NCBI RefSeq assembly: GCF_001425865.1
Contig: NZ_LMDS01000006.1
Location: 62,001 to 126,000, forward strand
Source of the DNA: Rhizobacter sp. Root404
GTDB taxonomy: Bacteria; Pseudomonadota; Gammaproteobacteria; Burkholderiales; Burkholderiaceae_C
Direction of reading: 5' to 3'
DNA: 64,000 nucleotides
The notes below the pieces were generated by a model. The model did not search any database and was not told where the DNA came from. It was given only the letters and a program-made list of their open reading frames with translations. This document shows positions 8,237 through 17,542 of this stretch, piece by piece; position 1 is the first letter of the stretch, and each line of letters starts with the position of its first letter. The position numbers were made by a program, and so were the translations under genes.

Positions 8237-11230
8237 ATGTTCGACTTGCCCGCCGCCCGCGCCCGCCTGCCCCAGCCGTATCGGGACGAATTCGAGGTCC
8301 TGGGCGCGCTGCTGAAGTCGCTGGAAGGGCAGGTCGACTGGCCGGCCGCGGTCCGCTTGGCGCGGCCGTGGGTGCAGTCGGTGCGCGACGACCCGGCCCC
8401 GTTCTGGGCGATGGAATCGCTGCTGCAGGAGTACCCGATCTCCACCGCCGAGGGCCTGGCGCTGATGCGTTTGGCCGAAGCGCTGCTGCGCGTGCCCGAC
8501 GCCGAGACCGCGATCGCACTGACGGCCGACCAGCTCGGCAAGGCCGACTTCGACGCCGACTCCGGCGGCGCACACAAGCTGCTCGCGAACCTGTCGGCCA
8601 GCGCGATCGCGCTGTCGAAGAAGTTCCTGCCCGAGAGCGACGCCGAGCGCGGCATCCTGAAGCGCCTGGGTGCGCAGACGGTCGTCGCCGCGACCGTGCG
8701 CGCGATCCAGCTGCTCGGCAAGCAGTTCGTGCTCGGCCGCTCGATCAAGGAAGCGATGGGCGAGGCAGCGTCGGCGCGCAAGGCGTTGAAGGGGCTGCGC
8801 TTCAGCTACGACATGCTGGGCGAAGGCGCGCGTACCGAGGCCGACGCGCAGCGCTACCTCGCCTCGTACCTGAACGCGATCCACGCGATCGCCGGCGCGA
8901 AGAGCAGCGCCGGCCCGGAGGGGGCCGACGGCATCTCGATCAAGCTCAGCGCGCTGTTCTCGCGATACGAGGACGCGCAGCGCGAGCGCGTGTTCGCCGA
9001 ACTGCTGCCGCGCGTCTGGCAGCTGATCGAGCCGGCCGTGCGGGCCGACATCAACCTGACGATCGACGCCGAGGAAAGCGACCGCCTCGAACTCTCGCTC
9101 GACGTGCTGGACGCGCTGGCCGCCCGCATCGCGCGCGAGTTCCCGCAGTGGCGCGGCTTCGGCCTCGCGGTGCAGGCCTACCAGACCCGCGCGCTCGACG
9201 TGGTCGCCGAAGTCGCGCGCATCGCGCGCGAACACCGGCTGCGCTTCATGGTTCGGCTGGTGAAGGGCGCGTACTGGGACGGCGAGATCAAGCGCGCGCA
9301 GGAGATGGGCCTGGCCGGCTACCCGGTGTTCACGCACAAGCACCACACCGACATCTCCTACCTCGCCTGCGCCCGCGCGCTGATCGCGAACGCCGACGTG
9401 ATCTACCCGCAGTTCGCGACCCACAACGCCGGCACCATCGGCGCGATCATCGGCATGGCACAGGCCGCGGGCGCGAACTACGAGATGCAGCGCCTGCACG
9501 GCATGGGCGAGGGCGTGTACCGCGAGGTGATGCGCGACCCGCGCATCCCGGTGCGGGTCTACGCGCCGGTCGGCGAGCACCGCGACCTGCTCGCCTACCT
9601 GGTGCGGCGGCTGCTGGAGAACGGCGCGAACTCGTCGTTCGTGCACCAGTTGTCCGACGACGCCGTCGAGGTCGACATGCTGCTGGCGTCGCCGCTGGTG
9701 CCGGCGGCGCAGGCCGGCATCGCGGCGCCGGTCGCGCTGTACGGGTTCGATGGCCACCGCGGGCGCGCGAACTCGCGCGGCGTCGACCTGGCCTGCCTCG
9801 CCGAGCGTGCACCGCTCGACGCGGCACTCGCCGCGACCCGCGTCCCGGTGGTCCGCGAAGCCACCCGCGCCGAGGTCGACGCGGCGATGACGCGCCTGGC
9901 CGCCGGCGCCAAGGCCTGGAACGCCACCCCGCTCCCCCAACGGGCCGCGGTGCTGCGCCACGCGGCCGACGCCCTCGAAGCGCGCCTGCCCGAGTTCTGC
10001 GGCCTGCTCGTCAAGGAGGCGCACAAGACGCTGGGCGATGGCGTGTCCGAAGTGCGCGAGGCGGTCGACTTCTGCCGTTACTACGCCGACCAGGCCGAGG
10101 CGCGCCTCGCCACGCAGGTGCTGCCGGGCCCGACCGGCGAGAGCAACGAGCTGCACCTGCATGGCCGCGGCGTGTTCGTCTGCATCAGCCCGTGGAACTT
10201 TCCGCTCGCGATCTTCGCCGGGCAGGTCGTCGCGGCGCTCGTCGCCGGCAATGCGGTCGCGGCCAAGCCGGCCGAGCAGACGCCCGCCGTCGCGCAACGC
10301 TTCGTCGAGCTGCTCCACGCCGCGGGCGTGCCCGCCGACGCGCTCGCGCTCCTCCACGGCCCGGGCGAGACAGTCGGCGCGGCGCTGGTCGCCGATGCGC
10401 GCACGGCTGGCGTGTGCTTCACCGGCTCCACGGCGGTCGCGAAGCTCATCAACCGCACGCTCGCGGCCAAGGACGGCGCGATGGTGCCGCTGATCGCCGA
10501 GACCGGCGGCATCAACGCGATGATCGTCGACAGCACGGCGCTGCCCGAGCAGGTCGTCGATGCGGTCGTGCAGAGCGCGTTCCGCTCCGCCGGCCAGCGC
10601 TGTTCGGCACTGCGCCTGCTGTGCGTGCACGAAGGCATCGCAGACGGTGTGATCGAGATGGTGCGCGGCGCGCTGAAGGAACTGAACGTCGGCGACCCGG
10701 CGCGCCTCGCGACCGATGTCGGCCCGCTGATCGACTACGAGGCCTTCGCCGGCATCGGCGCGCACGTGGCGCGCCTGCGCGCGCAGGCCAGGACCATCGG
10801 CGAGGCTCCGCTCGCGTCCGAGGTTCCGCGCCTGATCGCGCCGATCGCGTTCGAGCTCGACGCGATCGCCGACGTAACGCAGGAGATCTTCGGACCGGTG
10901 CTGCACGTCGTGCGCTGGCGCGGCGATGTCGACGGGGTCGTCGCGCAGATCAACGCGCTCGGCTACGGCCTGACGCTGGGCATCCAGACGCGCATCGACT
11001 CGCGCGCGCTGCGCCTGGCCGACGCGGCGCGCATCGGCAACGTCTACGTCAACCGCAACATGATCGGCGCCGTCGTCGGCGTGCAGCCGTTCGGCGGCGA
11101 GGGCCTGAGCGGCACCGGCCCGAAGGCGGGCGGCCCGCACTACCTGTACCGCTTCTGTGCCGAGCAGACGGTGACGATCAACACCGCCGCGGCCGGCGGC
11201 AATGCGACGCTGCTGGCCGGCGGGCACTGA
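8237..11230 (+). CDS. putA: Bifunctional proline dehydrogenase / P5C dehydrogenase PutA
   Basis: 997 aa. It oxidises proline to pyrroline-5-carboxylate (FAD) and then to glutamate (NAD+), channelling the intermediate. The PRODH barrel covers about residues 130-440, with the active-site strand RLVKGAYWDGEIKRAQ near 335. The aldehyde dehydrogenase domain covers about 510-980, with AETGG near 755 and the catalytic cysteine in GQRCSALR near 786. There is no N-terminal ribbon-helix-helix domain: the protein starts directly with the PRODH arm, so this is a non-regulatory branch PutA. The residue after ETGG is Ile, where many PutA proteins have Gln. Transcription is probably under the divergent Lrp-type gene. 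Confidence 0.97.
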   Translation: MFDLPAARARLPQPYRDEFEVLGALLKSLEGQVDWPAAVRLARPWVQSVRDDPAPFWAMESLLQEYPISTAEGLALMRLAEALLRVPDAETAIALTADQLGKADFDADSGGAHKLLANLSASAIALSKKFLPESDAERGILKRLGAQTVVAATVRAIQLLGKQFVLGRSIKEAMGEAASARKALKGLRFSYDMLGEGARTEADAQRYLASYLNAIHAIAGAKSSAGPEGADGISIKLSALFSRYEDAQRERVFAELLPRVWQLIEPAVRADINLTIDAEESDRLELSLDVLDALAARIAREFPQWRGFGLAVQAYQTRALDVVAEVARIAREHRLRFMVRLVKGAYWDGEIKRAQEMGLAGYPVFTHKHHTDISYLACARALIANADVIYPQFATHNAGTIGAIIGMAQAAGANYEMQRLHGMGEGVYREVMRDPRIPVRVYAPVGEHRDLLAYLVRRLLENGANSSFVHQLSDDAVEVDMLLASPLVPAAQAGIAAPVALYGFDGHRGRANSRGVDLACLAERAPLDAALAATRVPVVREATRAEVDAAMTRLAAGAKAWNATPLPQRAAVLRHAADALEARLPEFCGLLVKEAHKTLGDGVSEVREAVDFCRYYADQAEARLATQVLPGPTGESNELHLHGRGVFVCISPWNFPLAIFAGQVVAALVAGNAVAAKPAEQTPAVAQRFVELLHAAGVPADALALLHGPGETVGAALVADARTAGVCFTGSTAVAKLINRTLAAKDGAMVPLIAETGGINAMIVDSTALPEQVVDAVVQSAFRSAGQRCSALRLLCVHEGIADGVIEMVRGALKELNVGDPARLATDVGPLIDYEAFAGIGAHVARLRAQARTIGEAPLASEVPRLIAPIAFELDAIADVTQEIFGPVLHVVRWRGDVDGVVAQINALGYGLTLGIQTRIDSRALRLADAARIGNVYVNRNMIGAVVGVQPFGGEGLSGTGPKAGGPHYLYRFCAEQTVTINTAAAGGNATLLAGGH

Positions 11231-11275
11231 CCCGGCTCGCCCGGGCGTTGACCGTGTGGGCGCGTTGAGGCCTGG

Positions 11276-11764
11276 TCACGCGCTCCACAGGCCGTGGCGC
11301 TTGTGCCAGTTCTCCAGCGACTCGTCCGGCATCTGCTCGAAACGCGCGTGCCCGTCGCCCGCCGGCACGTCGATCCAATCGGGCGCCCACGCCAGGCCGA
11401 TCTCGACCACCTCGGGTGGCTTCGGCAGCGGCGTGTCGATCGCCGACGCGTGCGGGTGCACGAGCTCGGGCCAGCGCGAGTCGAAGAGCCAGAGCGGGCT
11501 GCCGCACTGCGTGCAGAAGCGTCGCCCGGCCGGCGAGCGCGTGGCACGCCGGCCCGGCTCGCGCAGCACGGCGTGGTAGACGCCGAGGTGCTTGCGGCCG
11601 CGCACCTTCAGCGTCGCGGCATCGGCACCCAGGTTGATCGCATAGCCGCCGCTGCCGGCCGTCTTGCGGCAGATCGAGCAGTGGCAGTGCATGAACGGCA
11701 CCGGGCTGTGCGACTCGACGCTGAACGTCACCGCGCGACAATGGCATGAACCTTCCAGACGCAT
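11276..11764 (-). CDS. GFA/CENP-V-family zinc protein
   Basis: 162 aa. Zinc-binding cysteines are arranged as in the glutathione-dependent formaldehyde-activating family: GSCHCRAV near the N-terminus, HCHCSICRKTAG at about 26-37 and FCTQCGSPL at about 83-91. The family's founder is Gfa, but most paralogues have unproven roles; a formaldehyde function here would be a guess. It is divergent from proC with only 29 bp between the two starts, so the promoters must overlap the coding sequences. Confidence 0.88.
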   Translation of the reverse strand: MRLEGSCHCRAVTFSVESHSPVPFMHCHCSICRKTAGSGGYAINLGADAATLKVRGRKHLGVYHAVLREPGRRATRSPAGRRFCTQCGSPLWLFDSRWPELVHPHASAIDTPLPKPPEVVEIGLAWAPDWIDVPAGDGHARFEQMPDESLENWHKRHGLWSA

Positions 11765-11793
11765 CCCCTTCTCCTTCGAGCATCGAGCCTTTC

Positions 11794-12603
11794 ATGAACA
11801 TGATCGCATTCATCGGCGGCGGCAACATGGCCAGCGCCATCATCGGCGGGCTGGTCAAGAGCGGCCGCCCGCCCGCGTCGATCGTCGTCATCGACCCGGG
11901 TGCGGCGCAGCGCGACAAGCTGCACGCCGATTTCGGCGTGCGCACGCTGGCCGCGGCCGACGCGACGCTGGCCCAGGCCGCGATGGTGGTGTGGGCCGTC
12001 AAGCCGCAGCTCTTCCAGGAGGCCGCACGGCCGTGCGCACCGTTCATCGGCCCAGCGCTGCAACTGAGCGTGATGGCCGGCATCCGCAGCGATTCGATCG
12101 CGCACGCCACCGGCGCGGCACGCATCGTCCGCACGATGCCCAACACGCCGGCGCTGGTCGGCCAGGGGATGACCGGGCTGTTCGCGCGGGACGCGGTCGG
12201 CGCCGCCGACCGCGCGCAGGTCGAGGCCGTGCTGGCGCCGACCGGCGCGCTGCTGTGGGTCGATCGCGAGGCCGATCTCGACGCGGTCACCGCGCTGTCG
12301 GGCTCCGGGCCGGCGTATGTCTTCTACGTCGTCGAGGCGATGACGCAAGCCGCTGTGCAGATGGGCCTGACCGCCGAGCAGGGCAAGGCGCTGGCGCTCG
12401 GCACCTTCGCCGGCGCGACCGCCCTGGCGCAGGCCTCGCCGGACGCGCCCTCGGTGCTGCGCGAGCGCGTCACGTCCAAGGGCGGCACGACCCACGCCGC
12501 GCTGACGTCGCTCGAGGCAGCGGGGGTCAAGGCCGCGTTCGTCACGGCGATCACCGCCGCGCAGCAGCGCGCGCGCGAGCTCGGCGACGAGTTCGGCCGC
12601 TAG
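11794..12603 (+). CDS. proC: Pyrroline-5-carboxylate reductase
   Basis: 269 aa. It performs the last step of proline synthesis, P5C to proline with NAD(P)H. The dinucleotide motif is FIGGGNMASAI at residues 6-16. The C-terminal dimerisation domain carries the P5CR signature (ALSGSGPAYVFYVVEAM, then TSKGGTTHAAL). ATG 11794 is preferred; an in-frame ATG at 11746 would add 16 Ser/Pro-rich residues and overlap the divergent GFA gene. proC lies about 560 bp after putA, so proline synthesis and degradation sit side by side. Its stop overlaps the convergent WYL regulator stop by 4 bp. Confidence 0.96.
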   Translation: MNMIAFIGGGNMASAIIGGLVKSGRPPASIVVIDPGAAQRDKLHADFGVRTLAAADATLAQAAMVVWAVKPQLFQEAARPCAPFIGPALQLSVMAGIRSDSIAHATGAARIVRTMPNTPALVGQGMTGLFARDAVGAADRAQVEAVLAPTGALLWVDREADLDAVTALSGSGPAYVFYVVEAMTQAAVQMGLTAEQGKALALGTFAGATALAQASPDAPSVLRERVTSKGGTTHAALTSLEAAGVKAAFVTAITAAQQRARELGDEFGR

Positions 12604-13568
12604 GCGTCGTAGAGCGCCGAGATCTCGGCCACCGTCCGCACCACCGCGTGCCGCAGCGCCGCGGGGCGAATCACCTCGGCTTGCGGGCCGAGGCGCAGCA
12701 TCTGTCCGGTCGCGTGCTCGATCGTCTCGATCGGGATCGAGACGCGTTGCCAGCCGGGCTTGACCCTGTCGGGGCGCGCGCTGGCCGCCGCCGCATCGCC
12801 GAGCGCAGGGCCCAGGTTCTGCAACCGCTTCATGCCGAGCGGCGTGACGCGCAGCACGGCCGTGCCCTGAACCAGCTCCGCCTCGAAGCGCCGGGTGGAT
12901 TCGGTCCAGTACGCGGCCAGGTCGAAATCCTTCGGCCGCTCGAAGCGCTCGGTGCCCACCGCCAATTCCAGGATGTTCGACAGGCGCCAGGTCCGCGGCC
13001 CCTTGCCATGGCTCGCCACGACGTACCAGACGCCGGCCTTCAGCACGATGCCGAGCGGGTCGAGCCGGCGCCGGTTCGTGCCGCGCCAGCTCTCGTAGCG
13101 CACGTCGACCCGGCGCTCGCCCCAGACGGCCTGAGCGATGGCCGGCAGGTGATCGGTCTCGGCCGGGCCGCGGTACCAGTCGATCGGGTCGACGTGGAAG
13201 CGCGAGCTGACGCGCCGCGCGTCCTCGCGCCAGCCGTCCGGCAGCGCCGCCAGCAGCTTCAGCTGCGCCGAGGCCATCGCCTCGCCCAGGCCGAGATCGG
13301 CGGCCGGCCCGGGCAGGCCACCGAGGAACATCGCCTGCGCCTCGCGGGCCGTCAGCCCGTCGACCCGCGTGCGCCACCCGGGCTGCAGCACGAAACCGCC
13401 CTGCCGGCCGCGCTCCGCCCACACCGGCACGCCGGACGCACTGAGCTCGTCGACATCGCGGTACACGGTGCGCACCGACACCTCGAGTTCCGCGGCCAGT
13501 GCCTGCGCGCTCAGCCGGCCGCGGCCTTGCAGCAGCATCAGGATCGACAACAGGCGGCTCGCTCGCAT
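12600..13568 (-). CDS. YafY-family WYL-domain transcriptional regulator
   Basis: 322 aa. An N-terminal DeoR-type HTH (residues 1-60; LSAQALAAELEVSVRTVYRD) is followed by a WYL effector domain, seen as KAGVWYVVASHGKGPRTWRL at about residues 180-200, and a WCX dimerisation tail. WYL domains sense nucleic-acid fragments or small ligands. It is divergent from the NIPSNAP gene, which is its most likely target. The short gap (13569-13653) would hold both promoters. Confidence 0.9.
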   Translation of the reverse strand: MRASRLLSILMLLQGRGRLSAQALAAELEVSVRTVYRDVDELSASGVPVWAERGRQGGFVLQPGWRTRVDGLTAREAQAMFLGGLPGPAADLGLGEAMASAQLKLLAALPDGWREDARRVSSRFHVDPIDWYRGPAETDHLPAIAQAVWGERRVDVRYESWRGTNRRRLDPLGIVLKAGVWYVVASHGKGPRTWRLSNILELAVGTERFERPKDFDLAAYWTESTRRFEAELVQGTAVLRVTPLGMKRLQNLGPALGDAAAASARPDRVKPGWQRVSIPIETIEHATGQMLRLGPQAEVIRPAALRHAVVRTVAEISALYDA

Positions 13569-13653
13569 GCGGGCCAGTGTGCTTCAAAAAGCTGACATCC
13601 GTTGGCAGGTATCGGTCGCGATCATGCCGTTCCAATGTTTGCCCGGAGCCTTC

Positions 13654-14790
13654 ATGAACACCTTGCCCCCTGTCATCGAGTTGCGTCAGTACACCCTGCA
13701 TCCCGCCCGTCGCGACGCGCTGATCGCGCTGTTCGAACGCGAATTCATCGAACCACAGGAGTCGCTCGGCATCACCGTGGCCGGCATCTTCCGCGACCTC
13801 GACGAGCCCGACCGCTTCGTCTGGTTGCGCGGCTTCGCCGACATGGCCGGCCGGCCCGCCGCGCTGGCCGGCTTCTACGACGGCCCGGTCTGGCGCACCC
13901 ACCGCGATGCCGCGAACGCGACCATGATCGACAGCGACGACGTGCTGCTGCTGAATCCGGCGGACCCGCACGCCGTGCTCGGCGAAGCCGGCCTGGTGAC
14001 CGCGACGGTGTGCACGGTGCGTTCCCACGCCCGCGCGCTGATCGACGCGTTCGAGCAGCACGTGCGCGCGCCGTGGCTGGCGGCCGGCGCGCAGTGGGTC
14101 GTCGGCCTCGTCACCGAGGCGTCGCCGAACAATTTCCCGCGGCTGCCGGTGCGCGAGGGCGAATCGGTGATCGTCTGGCTCAGCGGCTTTGCCGACGCCG
14201 GGGCGCAGCAGCGCCATGCCGCGCAAATGGCCGCGGGCGCGGACTGGCAGCGCTGGTGCGACGGACTGGAGACGCCCGCGTCGACACGGCGCCTCGCGCC
14301 GACCACACGCTCGGCGATCGGGCCCGCGTATGTCGGACGGCGGCACGACTTCGACTTCCTCGTCGGCCGCTGGGACGTCCACAACCGCCGTCTCGCGCGG
14401 CGCCATGTAGGCAGCACGGTGTGGGAGGAGTTCCCCGCCCTCGAACAGGCGACGACCCAGCTCGACGGTCTGGTCTCGGTCGACCAGATCGACTTCCCGA
14501 CCCAGGGCTTCAGCGGCTGCACCGTGCGCACGCTGGACCTGGCCGCGCAACGCTGGTCCATCCACTGGATCAACAGCGGCAGCGGGCGGCTGGAGCCGCC
14601 GGTGCACGGCGGCTTTCGCGGCGACCGCGGCGAGTTCTTCGGCGACGACACGGACGACGGCCGAGCGGTGCGCGTGCGCTTCGTCTGGGAGCGCCTCGGC
14701 GGCGAGGCAGCGCGCTGGACCCAGGCCTTCGCCCTGCCCGGTCAGGCGTGGGAAACGAACTGGATCATGGAGATGCGGCGCCGGCCCTGA
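13654..14790 (+). CDS. NIPSNAP-domain protein with a C-terminal DUF1579-like domain
   Basis: 378 aa. The first 210 residues hold two NIPSNAP-type ferredoxin-like repeats (IELRQYTLHPARRDALIALF, and a second centred on VIVWLSGFADAG). Residues about 225-378 form a separate beta-rich domain (HDFDFLVGRWDVHNRRL, then WEEFPALEQATTQLDG and WIMEMRRR), like the DUF1579 lipocalin-like family. NIPSNAP proteins are cofactor-free dimers of mostly unknown role. The ATG at 13654 follows a ggagcc purine stretch. The divergent WYL regulator suggests inducible expression; the substrate is unknown. Confidence 0.82.
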   Translation: MNTLPPVIELRQYTLHPARRDALIALFEREFIEPQESLGITVAGIFRDLDEPDRFVWLRGFADMAGRPAALAGFYDGPVWRTHRDAANATMIDSDDVLLLNPADPHAVLGEAGLVTATVCTVRSHARALIDAFEQHVRAPWLAAGAQWVVGLVTEASPNNFPRLPVREGESVIVWLSGFADAGAQQRHAAQMAAGADWQRWCDGLETPASTRRLAPTTRSAIGPAYVGRRHDFDFLVGRWDVHNRRLARRHVGSTVWEEFPALEQATTQLDGLVSVDQIDFPTQGFSGCTVRTLDLAAQRWSIHWINSGSGRLEPPVHGGFRGDRGEFFGDDTDDGRAVRVRFVWERLGGEAARWTQAFALPGQAWETNWIMEMRRRP

Positions 14791-15038
14791 ACGTCGCGGC
14801 TCAGTTCGGCAGCGACGTGCGCCGCCTGGTTCGCGGCGCCGATGCCGGCTTCCAGGTACGCGCGCGCCATGTTGCGGCCCCGGGCGATGCCGGGCGCGCG
14901 TCAACGCATGCAAACCCGGCATGGCGCCGCGCCCCGAAACGGCGCAGGCTGCGCCTACAGTGTCGCCCCATGCCGGTCACGCGCCACGAGCAGGTGGCCG
15001 TGCATGTCGCATCGTTCGATTCCCATGAAGAGACAAGC

Positions 15039-16310
15039 ATGAGCCAACTTTCCTACGTCAGCCACACCGGCGGTACCGCCTGGGACACCTACATCTCCCA
15101 GGTCGACCGCGTCATCCCCTACCTGGGCCACCTCGCCCGCTGGTCCGAGACGCTGAAGCGCCCGAAGCGCGCGCTGATCGTCGACGTGCCGATCGAGCTC
15201 GACAACGGCGAGGTCGCGCACTTCGAGGGCTACCGCGTGCAGCACAACCTCAGCCGCGGCCCCGGCAAGGGCGGCGTGCGCTACCACCCCGACGTGACGC
15301 TCGAAGAGGTGATGGCGCTGAGCGCGTGGATGACCGTGAAGTGCGCCGCGGTGAACCTGCCGTACGGCGGCGCCAAGGGCGGGATCCGCGTCGACCCGAA
15401 GAAGCTCTCGCTGAAGGAGCTGGAGCGCATGACGCGCCGCTACACCAGCGAGATCGGCATCATCATCGGCCCGCAGCGCGACATCCCCGCGCCCGACGTG
15501 AACACCAACGGCCAGATCATGGCCTGGATGATGGACACGTACTCGATGAACACCGGCACCACCGCGACCGGCGTCGTCACCGGCAAGCCGCTGCACCTTG
15601 GCGGCTCGCTCGGGCGCGTCAAGGCGACCGGTCGCGGCGTGTTCGTCACCGGGCGCGAGGCGGCGCGCCGCCTCGGCCTGAGCCTGGAGGGCGTGCGCAT
15701 CGCGGTGCAGGGCATGGGCAACGTCGGCGGCGCGGCGGCCGAGCTGTTCGTGCAGGCCGGCGCCAAGCTGGTGGCGGTGCAGGACCACACCGGCACGCTG
15801 GTGAACCCGAACGGCTTCGACATCGCCGACACCATGACCGTGCTGCACCGCGACGGCGGCATCGGCAACTACACCGGCGCCGAGCGGATCGACAACGAGG
15901 CGTTCTGGGACGTGGATTGCGACATCCTGATCCCGGCCGCGCTCGAATCGCAGATCACCGCCGCCCGCGCCAACCGCATCAAGGCCAAGCTGGTGCTCGA
16001 AGGCGCGAACGGCCCCACGCTGCCCGATGCCGACGACGTGCTCCACGACCGCGGCGTGCTGGTCGTGCCCGACGTGATCTGCAACGCCGGCGGCGTGACC
16101 GTCAGCTACTTCGAGTGGGTGCAGGACTTCTCGTCGTTCTTCTGGAGCGAGGACGAGATCAACCTGCGGCTCGACAAGATCATGGTCGACGCGCTGAAGA
16201 AGATCTGGGACACCGCCGACCGCCACAAGATCAGCCTGCGCACCGCCACCTTCGCGGTCGCGTGCGAGCGTATCCTCACCGCCCGCGAGGAGCGGGGCCT
16301 GTACCCCTGA
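15039..16310 (+). CDS. gdhA: Glutamate dehydrogenase (Glu/Leu/Phe/Val family)
   Basis: 423 aa, hexameric GDH length. Substrate-site motifs are GPGKGGVRYHPDVT near residue 75 and the catalytic-lysine signature NLPYGGAKGGI near residues 106-115; PAPDVNTNGQIMAWMMD follows. The Rossmann domain has VQGMGNVGGAAAEL at about 225-238, and the C-terminal part VICNAGGVTVSYFEWVQ. It interconverts glutamate and 2-oxoglutarate plus ammonia. Cofactor preference cannot be read with confidence. The 248 bp upstream (14791-15038) contains no gene or clear regulatory motif. Together with putA and the hut genes it places glutamate at the centre of the window's amino-acid catabolism. Confidence 0.95.
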   Translation: MSQLSYVSHTGGTAWDTYISQVDRVIPYLGHLARWSETLKRPKRALIVDVPIELDNGEVAHFEGYRVQHNLSRGPGKGGVRYHPDVTLEEVMALSAWMTVKCAAVNLPYGGAKGGIRVDPKKLSLKELERMTRRYTSEIGIIIGPQRDIPAPDVNTNGQIMAWMMDTYSMNTGTTATGVVTGKPLHLGGSLGRVKATGRGVFVTGREAARRLGLSLEGVRIAVQGMGNVGGAAAELFVQAGAKLVAVQDHTGTLVNPNGFDIADTMTVLHRDGGIGNYTGAERIDNEAFWDVDCDILIPAALESQITAARANRIKAKLVLEGANGPTLPDADDVLHDRGVLVVPDVICNAGGVTVSYFEWVQDFSSFFWSEDEINLRLDKIMVDALKKIWDTADRHKISLRTATFAVACERILTAREERGLYP

Positions 16311-16348
16311 CGCCTCGCGCTGCCATCCCCACTCCAGGAGAACGACCG

Positions 16349-16912
16349 ATGCTTCTTGCTCACGCCACCCGCCTGCTCGTGGCGGCCACCCTGTTCGGCC
16401 TCGGCGCCGTCGCGCAGGCTGCCGGCTTCACGCTCACCAGCGCGACCATCAAGCCGAACGCGCTGCTGACCGAGGCGCAGGTGTTCAACGGCTTCGGCTG
16501 CACCGGCAAGAACGTCTCCCCGGCGCTGAGCTGGCGCGGCGCGCCGGCCGGGACCCAGAGCTTCGCCGTCACCGTCTACGACCCCGACGCGCCGACCGGC
16601 TCCGGCTGGTGGCACTGGGTCGCCTTCAACATCCCGGCCAGCACCACCGAACTGCCGGAGGGCGCCGGCACGGCCGACGGCAAGGCGCTGCCCGCCGGCA
16701 CCGTGCAGGGGCGCACCGATTTCGGCGCACCGGGCTTCGGCGGCGCCTGCCCGCCCAAGGGCGACAAGCCGCACCGCTACATCTTCACCGTGCACGCGCT
16801 GAAGACCGACAAGATCGAGGTGCCGGCCGACGCCAGCGCCGCGCTCGTCGGCTTCATGATCAACGCCAACCGCATCGGCAAGGCGAGTTTCACGGCCCGC
16901 TACGGGCGCTGA
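16349..16912 (+). CDS. Periplasmic YbhB/YbcL (PEBP)-family protein
   Basis: 187 aa. A signal peptide ends at about residue 25 (GAVAQAAG, AxA cleavage). The mature part is a PEBP/Raf-kinase-inhibitor-like fold: NGFGCTGKNVSPALSWRGAP, then the ligand-site stretch VYDPDAPTGSGWWHWVAFNI and GACPPKGDKPHRYIFTVHAL. Bacterial members bind anionic ligands; their physiological role is mostly unknown. A good ribosome site (ccaggag, 16334-16340) precedes the ATG. It starts 38 bp after gdhA on the same strand and may be co-transcribed. Confidence 0.92.
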   Translation: MLLAHATRLLVAATLFGLGAVAQAAGFTLTSATIKPNALLTEAQVFNGFGCTGKNVSPALSWRGAPAGTQSFAVTVYDPDAPTGSGWWHWVAFNIPASTTELPEGAGTADGKALPAGTVQGRTDFGAPGFGGACPPKGDKPHRYIFTVHALKTDKIEVPADASAALVGFMINANRIGKASFTARYGR

Positions 16913-16934
16913 TCGGCAGTCGTCCGGCGACCCC

Positions 16935-16960
16935 TTGAAAGGGTCGCGCCCCGCCAATAT
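16935..16960 (+). promoter_or_regulatory. Candidate heat-shock (sigma-32) promoter
   Basis: TTGAAA at 16935-16940 and CCAATAT at 16954-16960, spaced by 13 bp, lie 77 bp before the first Hsp20 start. The -35 matches the sigma-32 consensus; the -10 is only partly like CCCCATNT. Position before two small heat-shock genes supports the reading, but the match alone is weak. Confidence 0.35.
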
Positions 16961-17036
16961 CTCCATCGACGCCCGGCCTGCGGCCCACCGCAGCGGGCGT
17001 CGATTTCGTTCACGAACCGCGAAAGGAGATACGGCC

Positions 17037-17513
17037 ATGTATGCATCACTGCTCAACACCCCGGGCGCCCTGTTCGGCGACTTCGAACGCCTGCGCCGCG
17101 AGCTCGACGACGTGTTCGAGAGCGCGGGCATGCCCGCCAGCATCCGCTCGGTCGCGCCCGGGGCCTTCCCGGCCATCAACGTCGGCAACACGCCGCAGAA
17201 CCTCGAGGTCTATGCTTTCGCGCCGGGCATCGACCCGGCGAAGATCGAGGTCACGGTCGACCGCGGCGTGCTGACGATCGCCGGCGAGCGCCCCTCGGAC
17301 CTGCCGTCGCGCGAGGCGCGCAGCGGCGGCAGCGGCAACAACATCCCCAGCGTCTTCAGCCGCGAACGCATCAGCGGCAGCTTCCGCCGCGCGATCAGCC
17401 TGCCCGAGGACGCCGACCCGGCGCAGATCACCGCGCAGTACCGCGACGGCGTGCTGCACGTCAGCGTCGCGCGCAAGCAGGCGGCGCAGCCGACCCGCAT
17501 CACCGTCCAGTAA
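17037..17513 (+). CDS. Hsp20/alpha-crystallin small heat-shock protein (first copy)
   Basis: 158 aa. An alpha-crystallin domain spans about residues 45-150: FPAINVGNTPQNLEVYAFAP opens it, the central strand is VDRGVLTIAGERP, and the closing stretch is YRDGVLHVSVARK. The N-terminal arm (LFGDFERLRRELDDVF) resembles the oligomerisation arm of IbpA-type proteins. The C-terminal I-x-I/V-like anchor is ITVQ. These ATP-independent chaperones hold unfolding proteins for DnaK. A strong ribosome site (aaaggag, 17022-17028) precedes the ATG. A second Hsp20 gene follows 29 bp later in the same transcript. Confidence 0.94.
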   Translation: MYASLLNTPGALFGDFERLRRELDDVFESAGMPASIRSVAPGAFPAINVGNTPQNLEVYAFAPGIDPAKIEVTVDRGVLTIAGERPSDLPSREARSGGSGNNIPSVFSRERISGSFRRAISLPEDADPAQITAQYRDGVLHVSVARKQAAQPTRITVQ

Positions 17514-17542
17514 CCGCCACGCGAGGAAAGGAGAAACCGATC

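Noticed and set aside
8204..11227. A 1,007-codon minus-strand open frame opposite putA
   Set aside because: It mirrors putA codon positions and has no recognisable fold; putA is intact with all active-site motifs.
11728..14922. A 1,064-codon minus-strand frame across proC and the NIPSNAP gene
   Set aside because: It crosses several well-supported genes on the plus strand and is low complexity; only the GC bias keeps it open.
14791..15038. Possible regulatory RNA upstream of gdhA
   Set aside because: No convincing hairpin with a T-run and no symmetric pairing was found in the 248-bp gap.
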